From: Planktotalea arctica
GTDB taxonomy: Bacteria; Pseudomonadota; Alphaproteobacteria; Rhodobacterales; Rhodobacteraceae
NCBI RefSeq assembly: GCF_002105285.1
Contig: NZ_MUHR01000002.1
Span: forward strand, 62,001-126,000
DNA length: 64,000 nucleotides
Reading direction: 5' to 3'
In this document: in pieces, positions 62,919 to 64,000 of the stretch
How the letters are laid out: each line of letters begins with the position of its first letter
How positions within the stretch are numbered: position 1 is the first letter of the stretch
The notes under the pieces: generated by a model
What the model was told of the DNA's origin: nothing
What the model saw: only the letters and a program-made list of their open reading frames with translations
Databases searched by the model: none
Program-made: the position numbers and the translations under genes

Positions 62919-64000
62919 TCATCGCCGCTTGCGAGGTTTCACCCCGCCGCGCTGCCCCGGCCGTCCGGCTGTAGAGCGACCGGCCATTTTCTGCGCCTCG
63001 CTCACCGCGTTCTCGACCACGGATTGGCGCGCTAAAGGATCATCCGAGATCGCCAGATCGACGGCTTCCAAGCGCTTCACCTCATCGCGCAAACGCGCCG
63101 CTTCCTCGAATTCGAGGTTCTCTGCCGCATTGCGCATATCCGTGCGCAGCCCGTCCAGAACAGTCTGCAAATTTGCACCTGCCAGCGGTTTGTCGATCTT
63201 GGCAGTAACGCGGTTCATATCCACGTCGCCCTTGTAGAGACCCGCCAGAACATCCTCGACGTTTTTCTTCACCGTCGCAGGCGTTATACCGTGCAATTCA
63301 TTATATGCGATTTGCCTATCCCGGCGGCGATTGGTTTCGCCAAGCGCGCGCTCCATCGAGCCGGTGATGCGATCTGCATACATGATCACGCGCCCCTCTG
63401 CGTTGCGTGCAGCGCGGCCGATGGTCTGGATCAGCGAGGTTTCTGAGCGTAAAAAGCCCTCTTTGTCCGCGTCCAGAATAGCCACCAAGCCACATTCGGG
63501 AATGTCCAACCCCTCGCGCAAAAGGTTAATGCCGATCAGCACATCAAACGCACCAAGGCGATAATCGCGCAGAATTTCGATCCGCTCGATCGTGTCGATA
63601 TCGCTGTGCATGTAGCGCACTTTGATGCCTTGTTCGTGCATATATTCCGTCAAATCTTCGGACATACGTTTGGTTAGCGTCGTCACCAGCGTGCGGAACC
63701 CCGCCGCTGTAACCTTGCGCACCTCGTCCAGCAAATCATCAACCTGCATATCCACGGGGCGGATTTCCACCATGGGATCCAGCAGACCCGTGGGGCGAAT
63801 GATTTGCTCCGTAAACACGCCGCCGGTTTGCTCCATTTCCCATTTCGATGGGGTGGCGGACACGAACACGGATTGCGGGCGCATCGCATCCCATTCCTCG
63901 AACTTCAAAGGGCGGTTGTCCATGCAGGACGGCAGGCGGAAGCCATGCTCGGCCAGTGTCATCTTGCGGCGAAAATCGCCCTTGTACATCGCACCGATCT
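62919..64000 (-). CDS. uvrB: Excinuclease ABC subunit B, C-terminal part (cut by the window edge)
   Basis: Nucleotide excision repair helicase-like subunit that verifies damage handed over by UvrA and recruits UvrC. The visible ~360 residues begin [20 protein letters not shown], continue with helicase motifs ([59 protein letters not shown]) and end with the UVR domain ([20 protein letters not shown]) and a basic tail. The frame is open to base 64000, so the N-terminal half, with the Walker A site and beta-hairpin, is outside the window. Confidence 0.97.
   Translation of the reverse strand, partial: IGAMYKGDFRRKMTLAEHGFRLPSCMDNRPLKFEEWDAMRPQSVFVSATPSKWEMEQTGGVFTEQIIRPTGLLDPMVEIRPVDMQVDDLLDEVRKVTAAGFRTLVTTLTKRMSEDLTEYMHEQGIKVRYMHSDIDTIERIEILRDYRLGAFDVLIGINLLREGLDIPECGLVAILDADKEGFLRSETSLIQTIGRAARNAEGRVIMYADRITGSMERALGETNRRRDRQIAYNELHGITPATVKKNVEDVLAGLYKGDVDMNRVTAKIDKPLAGANLQTVLDGLRTDMRNAAENLEFEEAARLRDEVKRLEAVDLAISDDPLARQSVVENAVSEAQKMAGRSTAGRPGQRGGVKPRKRR

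Overview
The window looks like a contiguous piece of chromosome from a Rhodobacterales (Roseobacter-group) alphaproteobacterium. The gene content says so: a DUF6446 gene between glyQ and glyS, pyruvate phosphate dikinase next to glyS, class I lysyl-tRNA synthetase, an E3 subunit carrying its own lipoyl domain, an aa3 oxidase subunit I, a TRAP transporter with fused membrane subunits, and a conserved ~760-residue beta-helix protein. Almost everything is housekeeping or metabolism. No prophage, CRISPR array or plasmid backbone is visible. No sequence search was run, so all family calls are by recognition of motifs and order.

Layout. 1-6032: glyQ (cut by the left edge), DUF6446, glyS, ppdK. 6181-10247: a SleB-type cell-wall hydrolase, then folate and cell-wall precursor genes (folB with an extra C-terminal domain, folP, glmM). 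10244-14516: an EamA exporter, ilvC, two overlapping Lrp/AsnC regulators and a class V aminotransferase. 14504-19035: a UbiH-type hydroxylase, a HAD phosphatase, a GntR regulator and a large GT2 glycosyltransferase with an MshEN-like N-terminus. 19122-25910: carA, yqeY-like, a second GT-like gene, DUF2244, ctaD, lipB and a membrane LytTR regulator. 26014-28729 is the scrappiest part: a DUF2306 gene broken by one in-frame stop, tRNA-Leu(GAG), a 611-bp internally deleted IS30-type element with both inverted repeats, a gene remnant, DUF2461 and tRNA-Ser(GCT).

28803-33826: nucleoside hydrolase, a tandem SnoaL-like protein overlapping an RraA-like protein, ychF and trpA, with a cluster of three perfect hairpins between ychF and trpA. 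33958-41300 is a coherent lactate locus: lldD, a FadR-type GntR regulator, a TRAP system (DctP plus fused DctQM) and the quinone-linked D-lactate dehydrogenase dld. It is followed at 41541-47227 by the pyruvate dehydrogenase genes aceE, aceF and lpd. The run reads as uptake of 2-hydroxyacids, oxidation of L- and D-lactate to pyruvate, and conversion to acetyl-CoA. Related inverted repeats with TGGTAA/ACCA arms lie before lldD, before the regulator and before the TRAP genes, and are candidate operators.

47420-64000: a small RTX-repeat protein, two L,D-transpeptidases and a PBP4-type peptidase (cell wall), an EamA transporter, nadD, ettA, a small AT-rich orphan gene, trxC, a hemolysin III-type protein, a TerB-like protein, lysK with a terminator-like hairpin directly in front of its ribosome-binding site, DUF4864, the beta-helix protein converging on a beta-barrel-like protein, a kinase-like protein of unknown role, and the C-terminal part of uvrB cut by the right edge.
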